Origin: Sinimarinibacterium flocculans
GTDB lineage: Bacteria; Pseudomonadota; Gammaproteobacteria; Nevskiales; Nevskiaceae
Direction of reading: 5' to 3'
Assembly (NCBI RefSeq): GCF_003201205.1
Contig: NZ_QICN01000017.1
Location: forward strand, 1-32,113
Length of the DNA stretch: 32,113 nt
Below the pieces are notes generated by a model that saw nothing but the letters and a program-made list of their open reading frames with translations, was not told the origin of the DNA and did not search any database. A program made the position numbers and the translations under genes. Shown piece by piece: positions 23,232-31,653 of this stretch. Numbering within the stretch: the first letter of the stretch is position 1; every line of letters starts with the position of its first letter.

Positions 23232-25307
23232 TCAGAAGAACTGGTAGCTCAGGGTGATAAAGACCTCATCTTCCTTGTCCGATGAGCCCAGGGGGCCCTG
23301 GCGGAATCGGCCCAGCGGCTCGAAGCCGGTGAGACCGATGGGGCCGGCCTCCAGCAAGGGGCCGCCGGATGAGGCATAGGCGGTAAACGGCGGATAGGGG
23401 TTGCAGTCGCGGCAGTCGTTGAACTTCTGCGCACCGTCGCCGAACTTGACGTTGGCGCCGATTGAAACCTTGAAGTTCTGCGACAGCAGGTAATCCACCG
23501 AAGGCTGCATCGCGTAGGCCCCGGCCTTCCAGTCGCGCGCCATCACGAATTTCGGCTGCAGGCGGTCCTGCAGGTACCAGGTCTGTATGAAGAGCGTGGC
23601 GATCCAGTTGTCCTTCCAGTCCGGCATGCCCACCTGCCCCAGTTGACGCTGCTCCAACTCGTGGTCGAGCAGGTGCTGGCCAAAAATCTGCAGCGAGAAT
23701 AGGAAGGTGCGGTCGGCGTTCAGGAAGGGAATGAAAGTCAGGCGATCCAGGCCGACGACGTAGCGCACAACGCGCGACTCGCTATACAGGTTCGGCCGCA
23801 GGGTGTTGGGGAACTGCTCCCCCCAGGTCATCGCCGCCTCGACGCGCGCCACCGTCTTGATCGGCGCGATCGTGAAATCGAGCGAACCGCCGAGCAGCTT
23901 GACGCGCGGGAAGGCGATGTCGAAGGCGATGAGGTACGGCACTTGGCGCGGCACGGTGTTGTACTGGCCCAACCCTGGCAACAGTTCCGGCAGCTGCAGG
24001 TCCACCGGCAGCAGCAGGTTGGCAAAGGGGCTGATCGCCGGCGGACCCTCGGAGCCGCCGTGCAGGCTGGGAAGCTGCGAGCGGTACAACAGGCCGTTGA
24101 GCGAGAAGCTCACGTCGCCGAGCACACCTTCGAGCTTGGTACCGATCTGGGTGTTCGACAGCGTCCAGTTCGGCAGCTTGGCCTCGCGGATGCCGACCTG
24201 GTTGGGCCCGAAGTCCGTCGTCATGGCCCTACCCGGCTGCCCGAGGATTGGCGGCACCAGGGCAAAGTTGGACACCGTACCTCCGTTATCCCAGAGATTC
24301 TTCATGCCGCGGAAGAAGCAGCCGGCATCCAGGATGACGTTGGCGGTGCCGCATTGACCCAGGGTGCTCGGACGGAACTTGTCGAAGTTCCAGACCACCT
24401 GCCAGTTGAGATCCTGCAGGGCCGCCACCGGACCCATGCGGTACTCTGCCGTGGCGATCCACATCGGGATGCGGATGTCCTGCAACTCGTCGTAAATATT
24501 GTTGCGGGAGAAGTCGACCGGGTTGATGACGTCGAGCACGCGGAACAGATCGGTGCGGCCCCAGATGACCTGCTGCTTGCCGACGCGGAGGAACAATTCC
24601 TGCTCGTTATCGCTGAACGGCGAGAAGAACATCAGCGAAGTATCGAAATAGACCTCGCGCAGCCAGTCGAGGCGATCGCCGTCCGCGAATTCCGGGAAGC
24701 GCAGATCGTTCTCGCTGCCGTCCATGTAGCCGCTCAGGCAGCCGCGGGAATCGACGTCGCAGGGCCGTACCGGTACGCCGAAGGCGACGCCACCGCCGGG
24801 CCGATGCAGGGGCTCGCCCAGCACGATCATGCCGTCGTTGGGATTGTTCGCCAGGTCGAAGCCGAACTGTCCGAGGCCGATGCCCGGCACCCCATTGAAC
24901 AAGCCGTATCCGAGGTTGTTGCCGCCAAAGGCGCCCCGCCCATGCGGCACACAACCCGCCGGGATCAGGCGCGAAGTGTCCTCGAGACAGATCGAGCCGC
25001 CAGCATCCTTGCCATACTGATCGGAGTTGAGATCGTAGACCGCGTCGTAGGTACCCCGCAGCTTGAAGGTAAACGAGTTGCCGATGAATGGACCGAAGTC
25101 ATCGAACTCGCGGTTCCCCTCGAGCCTGACGGTGTTGCGCAGCTTCGACAGTCCCACGTCCTTGCGGTAGCGGGTGTCGTTCTCGAGGAAGCCATTGATG
25201 CGCCACTCGCCCAGGTACCCGGCCTGCACCGTCGGGCCATGCAGGACCATGCCCCATGCACACAAACCCATCGCAAGGCATCTCGATGCCTTTCCGGCAA
25301 TCCTCAT
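23232..25307 (-). CDS. DUF1302 outer-membrane protein
   Basis: This 691-residue protein of the DUF1302 family has a signal peptide (basic start, hydrophobic core, cut likely after VQA near residue 29). The mature chain opens with GYLGEWRINGFLENDTRYRKD, continues as alternating strands with Cys-containing loops, and ends in ITLSYQFF; a terminal Phe is typical of beta-barrel outer-membrane proteins. Conserved family elements include RVGKQQVIWGRTDLFRVLDVINP. ATG 25307 has GAGGAG upstream; ATG 25325 is an alternative. It probably forms a pore or receptor for a hydrophobic compound. It lies between the RND and DUF1329 genes, 29 and 37 bases away. Confidence 0.84.
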   Translation of the reverse strand: MRIAGKASRCLAMGLCAWGMVLHGPTVQAGYLGEWRINGFLENDTRYRKDVGLSKLRNTVRLEGNREFDDFGPFIGNSFTFKLRGTYDAVYDLNSDQYGKDAGGSICLEDTSRLIPAGCVPHGRGAFGGNNLGYGLFNGVPGIGLGQFGFDLANNPNDGMIVLGEPLHRPGGGVAFGVPVRPCDVDSRGCLSGYMDGSENDLRFPEFADGDRLDWLREVYFDTSLMFFSPFSDNEQELFLRVGKQQVIWGRTDLFRVLDVINPVDFSRNNIYDELQDIRIPMWIATAEYRMGPVAALQDLNWQVVWNFDKFRPSTLGQCGTANVILDAGCFFRGMKNLWDNGGTVSNFALVPPILGQPGRAMTTDFGPNQVGIREAKLPNWTLSNTQIGTKLEGVLGDVSFSLNGLLYRSQLPSLHGGSEGPPAISPFANLLLPVDLQLPELLPGLGQYNTVPRQVPYLIAFDIAFPRVKLLGGSLDFTIAPIKTVARVEAAMTWGEQFPNTLRPNLYSESRVVRYVVGLDRLTFIPFLNADRTFLFSLQIFGQHLLDHELEQRQLGQVGMPDWKDNWIATLFIQTWYLQDRLQPKFVMARDWKAGAYAMQPSVDYLLSQNFKVSIGANVKFGDGAQKFNDCRDCNPYPPFTAYASSGGPLLEAGPIGLTGFEPLGRFRQGPLGSSDKEDEVFITLSYQFF

Positions 25308-25336
25308 CTGACTCACTCCTCTCATTTAGTCTCTGG

Positions 25337-27769
25337 TTATTCGGTGGCTGCCTGACGCCCGCAGACGGGCATGGCGAGAGCCGGGGACGATGCCGCCTTG
25401 GTTGCACCGGCGGGCACGGCGGACGAGGCCGTCACGAAGCCGGGGCGGAAGGCGAGAATCCAGGCGGGCACCACGACCATGGCGCCAATGGCGTTGAGTA
25501 CCAGCATCACAATCAGCAGCAGTGCGGCCGAGGACTGAAAGCGCAGGTCTGAGAAGAACACCCACATGACCACACCGGCGACAAGGGTCGCGGCGGTGAA
25601 CATCACCGCAAGGCCGGTGGTGCTGATGGCATGGGCGACGGCGTCGTGCAGCGCTCGCCCCTTCTCTATCTCGTCGCGAACGCGGTCCATGACGTAGATC
25701 GCATAGTCGATTCCTACGCCCATTCCCACCGCGACCACCGGAATGATGTTGACGTTGATGCCGACGTTGGCGATGCCCAGATAGCCGTAGCTGAGCACCG
25801 TGGCGAAGATCATCGGCAGGATCATCAGCCAGCCGGCGTGCGCCGAGTTGTAGTAGATCGCCACCATCAGGAACGATGCGATCAGCACGAAGGCCGTGAC
25901 CATGACACTGTCATGGAAGTTAGCCTGGTTGATCGCGGCGTTGACGCCGACGACACCGGCCGCCGGTTCGATCGTGAAGCCCTCTATGCCCTTGCCGAAA
26001 AGCTCGGCGCCCTGCTTCGCGCGCTGCACCGCCGCCTCGATCGTCTTGGCCTGCAGATCCGGCAGGTAGAAGCTCAGGTTGGCCAGCGTCTCCTCGGGGT
26101 TGACGTACTCACGCAGGGCTCCGGGTACCGGGCTGGAATACTCGAAGGCGTACATCAGGCTGCCGACGCCGCGCGCATCTCCGGGAATCTGCAGCCAGCG
26201 CGGATCGCCCTCGTGCGTCAGGCGGTTGACCTGCTTCACCAGGTCAGGGAGGCCATTGGCCGCACCCACCACCGGTTCTTCGAGCATGTAGCGCTCGAAT
26301 TTCTCCATGGCGGCCATTGCCTCAGGCCTGCGCAAGCCCTCGCGCTCGCTGGAGCGGGCCACCACGAACAACTCCTCGCTGCCGGGGAAGCGCTCCGAGA
26401 TCAGGTGCGCCGAGCGGTTGTAGTCGTGGTCACGCTGGAGAATCGGTGATCCAGGCTCGGACTCTCCGAACTGCACCTGGGTCGCACCCCATGCGCCCAG
26501 CCCGACCAGCGCCAGGGCTCCCAGCAGCACCGCACGGCCGACGCCGGGGCTGGAGACCGGCTCCACTATCCGGTGCAACGTCGCCGAAGTCTGGTCGCGG
26601 TTGTTCTCGGTGCGCCGGGGCTGCGGCAGCACGGTCAGCGCCAGCGGCACCATGAAGTGCACCGTGAAGATCACCGAGAAGGCCCAGAAGCCGGCAAAGG
26701 CGCCGAGATGCTTGTTGAACGGCGCCGCACCGATCGCTACCGCGGCGATACCAATGGCGTCGACGATGATCGCCAGCGAGCCCGGGCGGAACAGCGCATC
26801 GAGCGCGTTGCGCGCGGCCTGGCGACCGTTCTGGGTGCGCGCCAGTTCGTAGTAGTAGCGTTCAACCAATTGCACGCCGTGTGAGGTCGCACGGGCAGCA
26901 ATCAGGAAGGGGATCGGCATCGACAATGGATCGAGATGAATGCCGACCAGATTCATGAAGCCCAGGCCCCATGCCGAGGACAGGAGAATGCCCAGCAAGG
27001 GCAGCACGATGCCGTAGAGTCGGCGGAAGTATCCCGCCAGCAACAGCACAATCAGGGCCGCGGTGTACAGCAGAATCTCGACGATCTGCGGCAGATAGGT
27101 GTAAACCCAGCCGGTCAGCACCGGGTTTCCGACCGCGTAGATGCGCAGGCCGTCGCGTGCTTCCGCCTCGCGGATTTTCTGCAGCCCGGCGAAGGCCTCG
27201 ATCAGTTCGTCGGAAGTCGAACTGTTCATCTGTGCCCGGACGATCGCCACCTTGCCATCGGCCGACACCAGGCGTCCGCTGACGCGCGGGTCCGCCTGCA
27301 CCTGCGATTGCAAGGCCTTGAGTTGCGCCGCCGTCAGGGTCTCGGCATTAGGGTCATAGTAGGGCTCGGAGCGGATCGTGCCCGCTTCGTTGATGTAGAC
27401 CCGCCGCGTCGTGCGATGGGTGATGCTGGACACGAGGTTGTGGTTGACGCCGGGCAGCACATCGATGCCCTGCGTGATGCGCTCGATCGCAGCCAGCGTC
27501 TCGTTGCTGAAGATCGTGCCTTGCTCGACCTCCACCGCCACCGTGATGACGTTGGCCCCGCCGAAGATCCCGCGCACCTCGTTATGCAGCTGGATATAGG
27601 GGTGCTGCTGCGGCAGGAGGTCCTCGAAATCCGAAGCCATTTTCATGCCGGGGATCTGGCTGGCGAAGAACGCCGACAGACCAAGAATCAGCGCGAGCAC
27701 GAAGCGCGGGCTGGCAAAAATCCACTCTTCGCCCCGCTGCAGGGCGGCGACTATCTTCTGGCGAATCAA
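25337..27769 (-). CDS. RND/MMPL-type transporter of the hydrocarbon cluster
   Basis: This 810-residue inner-membrane RND-superfamily protein has two repeats of one membrane helix, a large periplasmic loop and five helices. Signature stretches are ASDFEDLLPQQHPYIQLHNEV after helix 1 and the paired PIPFLIAARATSHGVQLVERY and GVGIDYAIYVMDRVRDEIEKG segments, typical of MMPL/sterol-sensing-like members. I choose the TTG at 27769. GGAGGG lies 6 bases upstream, the codon overlaps the YCF48 gene's TGA, and no ATG fits the N-terminus; the open frame to 28087 lies inside the upstream gene. The role is presumably transport of the hydrocarbon or a metabolite across the envelope together with its neighbours. 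Direction of transport is unknown. Confidence 0.86.
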   Translation of the reverse strand: MIRQKIVAALQRGEEWIFASPRFVLALILGLSAFFASQIPGMKMASDFEDLLPQQHPYIQLHNEVRGIFGGANVITVAVEVEQGTIFSNETLAAIERITQGIDVLPGVNHNLVSSITHRTTRRVYINEAGTIRSEPYYDPNAETLTAAQLKALQSQVQADPRVSGRLVSADGKVAIVRAQMNSSTSDELIEAFAGLQKIREAEARDGLRIYAVGNPVLTGWVYTYLPQIVEILLYTAALIVLLLAGYFRRLYGIVLPLLGILLSSAWGLGFMNLVGIHLDPLSMPIPFLIAARATSHGVQLVERYYYELARTQNGRQAARNALDALFRPGSLAIIVDAIGIAAVAIGAAPFNKHLGAFAGFWAFSVIFTVHFMVPLALTVLPQPRRTENNRDQTSATLHRIVEPVSSPGVGRAVLLGALALVGLGAWGATQVQFGESEPGSPILQRDHDYNRSAHLISERFPGSEELFVVARSSEREGLRRPEAMAAMEKFERYMLEEPVVGAANGLPDLVKQVNRLTHEGDPRWLQIPGDARGVGSLMYAFEYSSPVPGALREYVNPEETLANLSFYLPDLQAKTIEAAVQRAKQGAELFGKGIEGFTIEPAAGVVGVNAAINQANFHDSVMVTAFVLIASFLMVAIYYNSAHAGWLMILPMIFATVLSYGYLGIANVGINVNIIPVVAVGMGVGIDYAIYVMDRVRDEIEKGRALHDAVAHAISTTGLAVMFTAATLVAGVVMWVFFSDLRFQSSAALLLIVMLVLNAIGAMVVVPAWILAFRPGFVTASSAVPAGATKAASSPALAMPVCGRQAATE

Positions 27770-28737
27770 TGGATACCCTCCGATTCGATGCTCACCATCG
27801 CCGGCGTGCTGGCGCCGGAACCGCCGACCACGATCAGGGACGAGCCCCCCGGCAGGGCGATGCCGCCACGCAGGTAACCGCCGCCGGAGGTCGCGCTCGG
27901 CAAAACCCGCCATTCGCCATTGGATCCGCGCTGCTGGACCAGACCGAGTTCGCCGACAGCAAACAGGCGGCCACCGGCACCCGGCACAAAGCCGTACATC
28001 GGCACCCCGGCGGCATTGGTCTCCGACGTCCAACTCTGGCCGCCATCGCGGGTGCCGAGGATGATCCCGCCGCGGCCCGTCAGCCATCCGGTATCGGTGT
28101 CGGTGAACCAGGCGTCGAAAGCGTAGAAATCGTCCGGAATGGGGGGCAGCATCTGCCAGCTGGCGCCGCCGTCACTGCTGCGCGCAACGATGCCAAACTC
28201 TCCGGCCACAACCGCATGGTCGGCGTCGAGGAAACGGATGGTGTTGAGGATCGCGTCCTCGCCGAACTCGGTCTTCTGCCAGCTCGCCCCGCGATCGCTG
28301 CTATGCAGCACCGTGGAATAGGTTCCGACCACCCAGAATCCACCGTCCGGCGCACATGCCAAGGCCATGGGGGTGAAGTCCTCGGGCATGGAGCCCTCGG
28401 CACGGCGCCAACCGGTACCTTGCGCCTCCCCGGTCCAGACATGACGATGGAAGTCGAGTGCAACGAAGCTCTCGTCAGCGCAGGCCGCGACGTCGATCAG
28501 CGCCGCTCGCCTCTCGAGCTTTTGCGCCTCCCAGGTCTTGCCGGAATCGGTCGAACGGTACAGCACGTCATTGCCGACAGCCACCATGGCCTGGCCATTG
28601 GAGGCAATTTTCTGCAGGTCGTCAGCAACGTGCGCGGCACCATGAACGGTTGGCGAAAAGGCGGCAACCGACGCAAAAATGGCCAGGATCGCGCAGTGCA
28701 ATCCAAGATGGGGCGCCAGTGGCGCGCGACGGCTCAT
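27766..28737 (-). CDS. YCF48/BNR-repeat exported protein, first gene of the upper operon
   Basis: This 323-residue protein has a signal peptide (about 33 residues, ending near VHGAA) and a beta-propeller fold of YCF48/BNR type, seen as repeated Asp-box-like units: YRSTDSGKTW, HSSDRGASWQ, ARSSDGGASWQ and LGTRDGGQSWT. Such proteins recur next to RND and DUF1302/DUF1329 genes and may assemble or stabilise the envelope complex; this is inference. GGAGGAGA lies 8 bases before the ATG. It is the first gene after the LysR-type promoter at 28776-28841, with a leader of about 32 bases. Confidence 0.85.
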   Translation of the reverse strand: MSRRAPLAPHLGLHCAILAIFASVAAFSPTVHGAAHVADDLQKIASNGQAMVAVGNDVLYRSTDSGKTWEAQKLERRAALIDVAACADESFVALDFHRHVWTGEAQGTGWRRAEGSMPEDFTPMALACAPDGGFWVVGTYSTVLHSSDRGASWQKTEFGEDAILNTIRFLDADHAVVAGEFGIVARSSDGGASWQMLPPIPDDFYAFDAWFTDTDTGWLTGRGGIILGTRDGGQSWTSETNAAGVPMYGFVPGAGGRLFAVGELGLVQQRGSNGEWRVLPSATSGGGYLRGGIALPGGSSLIVVGGSGASTPAMVSIESEGIH

Positions 28738-28775
28738 TGCCGAGTCTCCTCCGAGTAGTTGTGAACTGCGGACAG

Positions 28776-28841
28776 AGAATCAGTGAAGCAGCGATATAAG
28801 TGAACCCGATTGCGGGAATGAGCGCCATCACTCAGATGAAT
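28776..28841 (-). promoter_or_regulatory. LysR-activated promoter of the upper-pathway operon
   Basis: Minus-strand box ATTCATCTGAGTGAT (28841-28827), then 22 bases, TTCACT (28804-28799), 17 bases, GATTCT (28781-28776). Layout and spacing are the same as in the promoters at 8465-8530 and 11668-11733. The predicted start is near 28769. A truncated transposase gene begins only 85 bases upstream of the box. Confidence 0.68.
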
Positions 28842-28925
28842 AACCCGAAAAACCGCATGCCCTTCCGGCGTAGCCAGGGAATGCTGACGGGATGAGGGCG
28901 GCAGCGATCCGAGGAGGATCACCCA

Positions 28926-29450
28926 ATGGGTGAGGCACGGCGGAGGCTGAAAGCGGCGCGGGGAGCGGTGGCGGAGATCGCCGGCTTGGAGGTTCCCGCG
29001 GGCAAGGTGCCGGTACTGTGGGACCGGCGCGCGGCGGCCACGCCGCTGGGCCAGTTGCCGTACTTCATCGAGTTTTTGCACATATCGGGGCTGTGGCAGC
29101 GTTGGGTAGACGAGTGCCCGCTGGAGTACACGAGCCCGAATGCACCTGGTAAGCAGGATGTTCTGGGCACGTGGCTGCTGTCGATCCTGTCGGGGCATCG
29201 GCGCCGTGCGCATGTGACGGCACTGCGCAATGACGGCGTGAATCCCGGGATGCTGGGGATGCAGCGCGTGCTGTCGGAGGACGCGCTACGACGTGGGCTG
29301 AAGCACCCGGCGGAACGCGAGGCGGCGACGGCGGCCTGGATGGAGCGGCACCTGCGTGAAAGCGCCTGGGGGCTGTTGTCGGCGGGCGACTGGATTCTGG
29401 ATGTGGATGCGACGGTCAAGCCGCTGTACGGGCATCAGGACCAAAAGTAG
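28926..29450 (+). pseudogene. Truncated DDE transposase (N-terminal part)
   Basis: The start is intact: GGAGGATC lies a few bases before ATG 28926. About 170 residues follow, including the segment WILDVDATVKPLYGHQ, which holds the first Asp of a DDE catalytic triad. The frame then ends in DQK and a stop, so the rest of the catalytic domain is missing. The sequence recalls IS1380-like or unclassified transposases; the family call is tentative. The break just after GHQ marks a junction with unrelated DNA. I could not identify the element's terminal inverted repeats. Confidence 0.65.
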
Positions 29451-29543
29451 GCGCCTCTAGGCGAACCGCCTCGCCACGGTTCAGGATGGCCTGGGAGAAA
29501 GCCACCGGGCCGCCATCGTTGGAGGCCGACCTGGCGGCAACCA

Positions 29544-30254
29544 TCACGGTTGGGCGCCTGCAGCGACTTTGCCGACCGACGACACAACGGCGAGCGGCCA
29601 GCGCCGGTCGCGTAGGGCGCCACCGAAAATACGGTCGGCGTAGTCGTCAATCGGCCAGTGCAGCGTGCCGCGAAGATTCACGTTCCAGAGACGAGCCGGG
29701 CCAACATGCGCCAGCACGCCGGCCGGCGCGATGATCTGCCTCGCGGCCAGGCGCTCGGACGCCGCCTGAATCTGCTGCGTGGTCCAAGTCATCACCAGGT
29801 TGGTTAGCAGCGTCAAGCTGCCCGAAATCGCTTCGAGAGACTCGTTCGTGCGGCCCTTCTGATGCGGCATCCTTCCAGAGTAGATCGCGCGTTGCAGCAC
29901 ATGCACGGCTTCACCGCGGTTGAGCACACGATGCAGTTCCCGCCGGAAATTGGGCTTCGTGTAGTAGTCGCACAGGAACAGCGTTCTCTGCAGTTGCCCG
30001 AACTGGTTTCCCGCCGCTCGAACGTCATCGCCCACGGCATCCGACCCGAACTTCTGGCACGCCAGAATCGCGGTCAGCGTACCGTCCTTGACCGATGCGG
30101 CGACGCGCATGAGCTGATCATAGCTCTTGATGAACACCTTCAGTGAGATGAACTTCGTCACCGGCTTGAGTATCTCCGGCACCTCAGTGCCGTACGGCAC
30201 CAGCAGCTTTCTCTCGTCCAGATCGCGGATGCGCGGGAACAGATCCAGCCGCAG
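29544..30254 (-). pseudogene. Tn3-family transposase, C-terminal remnant
   Basis: The reading frame holds the end of a TnpA transposase. RLDLFPRIRDLDERKLL leads into the segment with LFLCDYYTKPNFRRELHRVL and LNRGEAVHVLQRAIYSGR, then ERLAARQIIAPAGVLAHVGP near the C-terminus. This corresponds to roughly the last quarter of a protein that is normally near 1000 residues. The frame is closed by TAA just upstream, at 30257-30255, and I see no Tn3 terminal repeats or resolvase gene. It is a dead fragment left by an earlier transposition or recombination event at the right border of the island. Confidence 0.75.
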
Positions 30255-30288
30255 TTATTGCCTATAGAGATGTCTGTCATGAAGACTT

Positions 30289-30300
30289 AGACTGCAGTCT
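30289..30300. promoter_or_regulatory. 12-bp palindrome upstream of the ABM gene
   Basis: AGACTGCAGTCT is a perfect 12-bp palindrome 46 bases before the ABM gene start. Such a symmetric site fits an operator for a TetR-family or similar dimeric repressor, but no regulator gene is adjacent, so this is only a candidate. Confidence 0.35.
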
Positions 30301-30346
30301 CGTCGATCCCTTCACCCACTTTTCCATTTACCCAAAGGAATACAGC

Positions 30347-30649
30347 ATGACCAAGCTCGCCCTGTTTGTTCGCCTCGAAGCTAAACCCGGCCAGGAGGCT
30401 GCGCTTGCCGACTTCCTGGCCAGCGCACTGCCGCTCGCCAACGCCGAGTCCGGCACCACGGCCTGGTTCGCATTGAAGTTTGGCCCTTCGACGTTTGGTG
30501 TGTTCGATGCCTTTGCCGATGAGGCAGGTCGCCAAGCACATCTGAACGGCCAGATCGCCGCGGCCTTGATGGCCAACGCCGCGACCTTGCTCAGTTCTCC
30601 GCCCAATATCGAGAAGGTCGAACTGCTTGCAGCCAAACTGCCTGCATGA
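30347..30649 (+). CDS. ABM-domain protein, putative quinol monooxygenase
   Basis: This 100-residue protein has the dimeric ferredoxin-like ABM (antibiotic biosynthesis monooxygenase) fold: LALFVRLEAKPGQEAALADFL at the N-terminus, WFALKFGPSTFGVFDAFADE in the middle and IEKVELLAAKLPA at the end. Members can oxidise quinols without cofactors or act in oxidative-stress handling. AAAGGAA lies before ATG 30347. The gene stands alone between a Tn3 remnant and an IS3 remnant, so a role in the PAH pathway is not shown; handling of dihydroxy-aromatic or quinone by-products is possible. It looks intact and may have been carried in with one of the flanking mobile elements. Confidence 0.78.
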   Translation: MTKLALFVRLEAKPGQEAALADFLASALPLANAESGTTAWFALKFGPSTFGVFDAFADEAGRQAHLNGQIAAALMANAATLLSSPPNIEKVELLAAKLPA

Positions 30650-30847
30650 CAACCCGGCCTTGACCCAATCAGGTCACGCTGCAGGATGGGGGGCACACGG
30701 CCCTACGAGTGATCCCCCTCCAATTGCACTTGCCCAGGGAGCTACCTTCCACAGCGATTGGGGGGGCAATATTGCGTAAGCTTCCCCGATCCGCAGACAC
30801 CCCATAAGTAGAACTTTCTGGCATGTTTTCCCCAGCCAGGAGGTTCC
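30650..30847. other. Non-coding stretch before the IS3 element
   Basis: No gene is supported. The stretch runs from the ABM stop to the IS3 OrfA start and must contain the left end of that insertion sequence; I could not fix its terminal repeat. AGGAGG at 30839-30844 is the OrfA ribosome binding site. Confidence 0.4.
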
Positions 30848-31114
30848 ATGAAGAAGTCCCGTTTCACCGAGACCCAGATCGTCTCGATCCTCAAGCAGGC
30901 CGACGCCGGCGTGCCGGTCAAGGACATCTGCCGGCAGGCCGGCATCAGCGTTCCGACCTACTACAAGTGGAAGTCGAAGTACGGCGGCCTGGAGGCCTCC
31001 GAGCTGCGGCGTGTCAAGGACCTGGAAGCGGAGAACGCCAGGCTCAAGCGGATGTACGCCGAGCTGGCGCTCGACAACGCCGCGATGAAGGATCTGATCG
31101 CAAAAAAACTGTAG
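30848..31114 (+). CDS. IS3-family transposase OrfA
   Basis: This 88-residue helix-turn-helix protein of an IS3-family element starts MKKSRFTETQIVSILKQADA. GVPVKDICRQAGISVPTYYKW is the DNA-binding helix-turn-helix, and a leucine-zipper-like stretch (SELRRVKDLEAENARLKRMY) follows. AGGAGG precedes the ATG. The end of the gene carries an A7 run just before its TAG, the normal place for programmed -1 frameshifting into OrfB. OrfA itself looks complete, but its partner is truncated, so the element is probably immobile by itself. Confidence 0.88.
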   Translation: MKKSRFTETQIVSILKQADAGVPVKDICRQAGISVPTYYKWKSKYGGLEASELRRVKDLEAENARLKRMYAELALDNAAMKDLIAKKL

Positions 31115-31458
31115 GGCCGGAGCAGAAGCGCGAGGCCGTGCGGTACCTGGTCGAGGTGCACACGCGGCCCCTGAGCCGGTCCTGTGATTGCGTTGGGTTG
31201 TCGCGGGCAGCGTGGTACCAGCCGCCGGTGCACTGGACGGTACGGGATGCCGAGATCATCGCGGCCCTGGCCGAGGTGGTCGAGAATCGCCCGAGCCGCG
31301 GCTTCTGGAAGTGTTGCAAGGTCCTGCGCCGTGCGCGTCCGGACTGGAACCACAAGCGAATCTACCGAGTGTACAAGGCGATGAAGCTCAATCTGGCGCT
31401 GTTCGATGACTTCTGGGCGGCGACCCAGGATGACGAGCGGTTGTGGGCTAGCGACTGA
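31099..31458 (+). pseudogene. IS3-family transposase OrfB, truncated
   Basis: This frame overlaps the end of OrfA and continues as GPEQKREAVRYLVEVHTR, CDCVGLSRAAWYQPP, VVENRPSRGFWKCCKVLR and HKRIYRVYKAMKLNL. That is the N-terminal quarter of an IS3 OrfB, before the DDE integrase core. After KLNL the sequence turns into an unrelated tail that ends at TGA 31456-31458. The catalytic domain is absent, so no active transposase can be made. The junction near 31395 is a recombination scar next to the ICE core. Confidence 0.8.
31102..31108 (+). promoter_or_regulatory. A7 slippery site for -1 frameshifting
   Basis: Seven A residues lie in the context GC-AAAAAAA-CTG-TAG, four codons or fewer before the OrfA stop. 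A -1 slip here joins OrfA to the OrfB frame, the usual way IS3 elements make the OrfAB transposase. With OrfB truncated, the signal now leads to a non-functional fusion. Confidence 0.7.
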
Positions 31459-31653
31459 GCAAGGAAATAGTTTGATGGTCGAAGCGGGTAAGGAGGGATT
31501 GCTTGCCCTGCTACGTGACAGTAGATAGAGCGTCGGCTAGCAGATCAAGCAACACATCTGAAATACGGTTGACCACCGGTTCCGTTTGATTGCGGCGCGA
31601 GCCGCGCAAGGGACACAGCATCAAGGCCATTCGCTTCACTTGGGAATGGCTCG
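31459..31653. other. Junction between IS3 remnant and ICE core
   Basis: I see no gene here. The right end of the IS3 remnant and the leader of the ICE conjugation genes must lie in this stretch. No terminal repeat, target duplication or clear promoter could be fixed by eye. Confidence 0.35.

Noticed and set aside
22046-25355. Two long plus-strand ORFs (about 403 and 470 codons)
   Set aside because: They are shadows of the DUF1329 and DUF1302 genes, which carry signal peptides and family motifs.
28801-28820. CCCG-ATTG-CGGG hairpin as an operator or terminator
   Set aside because: The arms are only 4 bp, no T-run follows, and it lies between the activator box and the -35 of the upper-operon promoter, so no separate role is supported.
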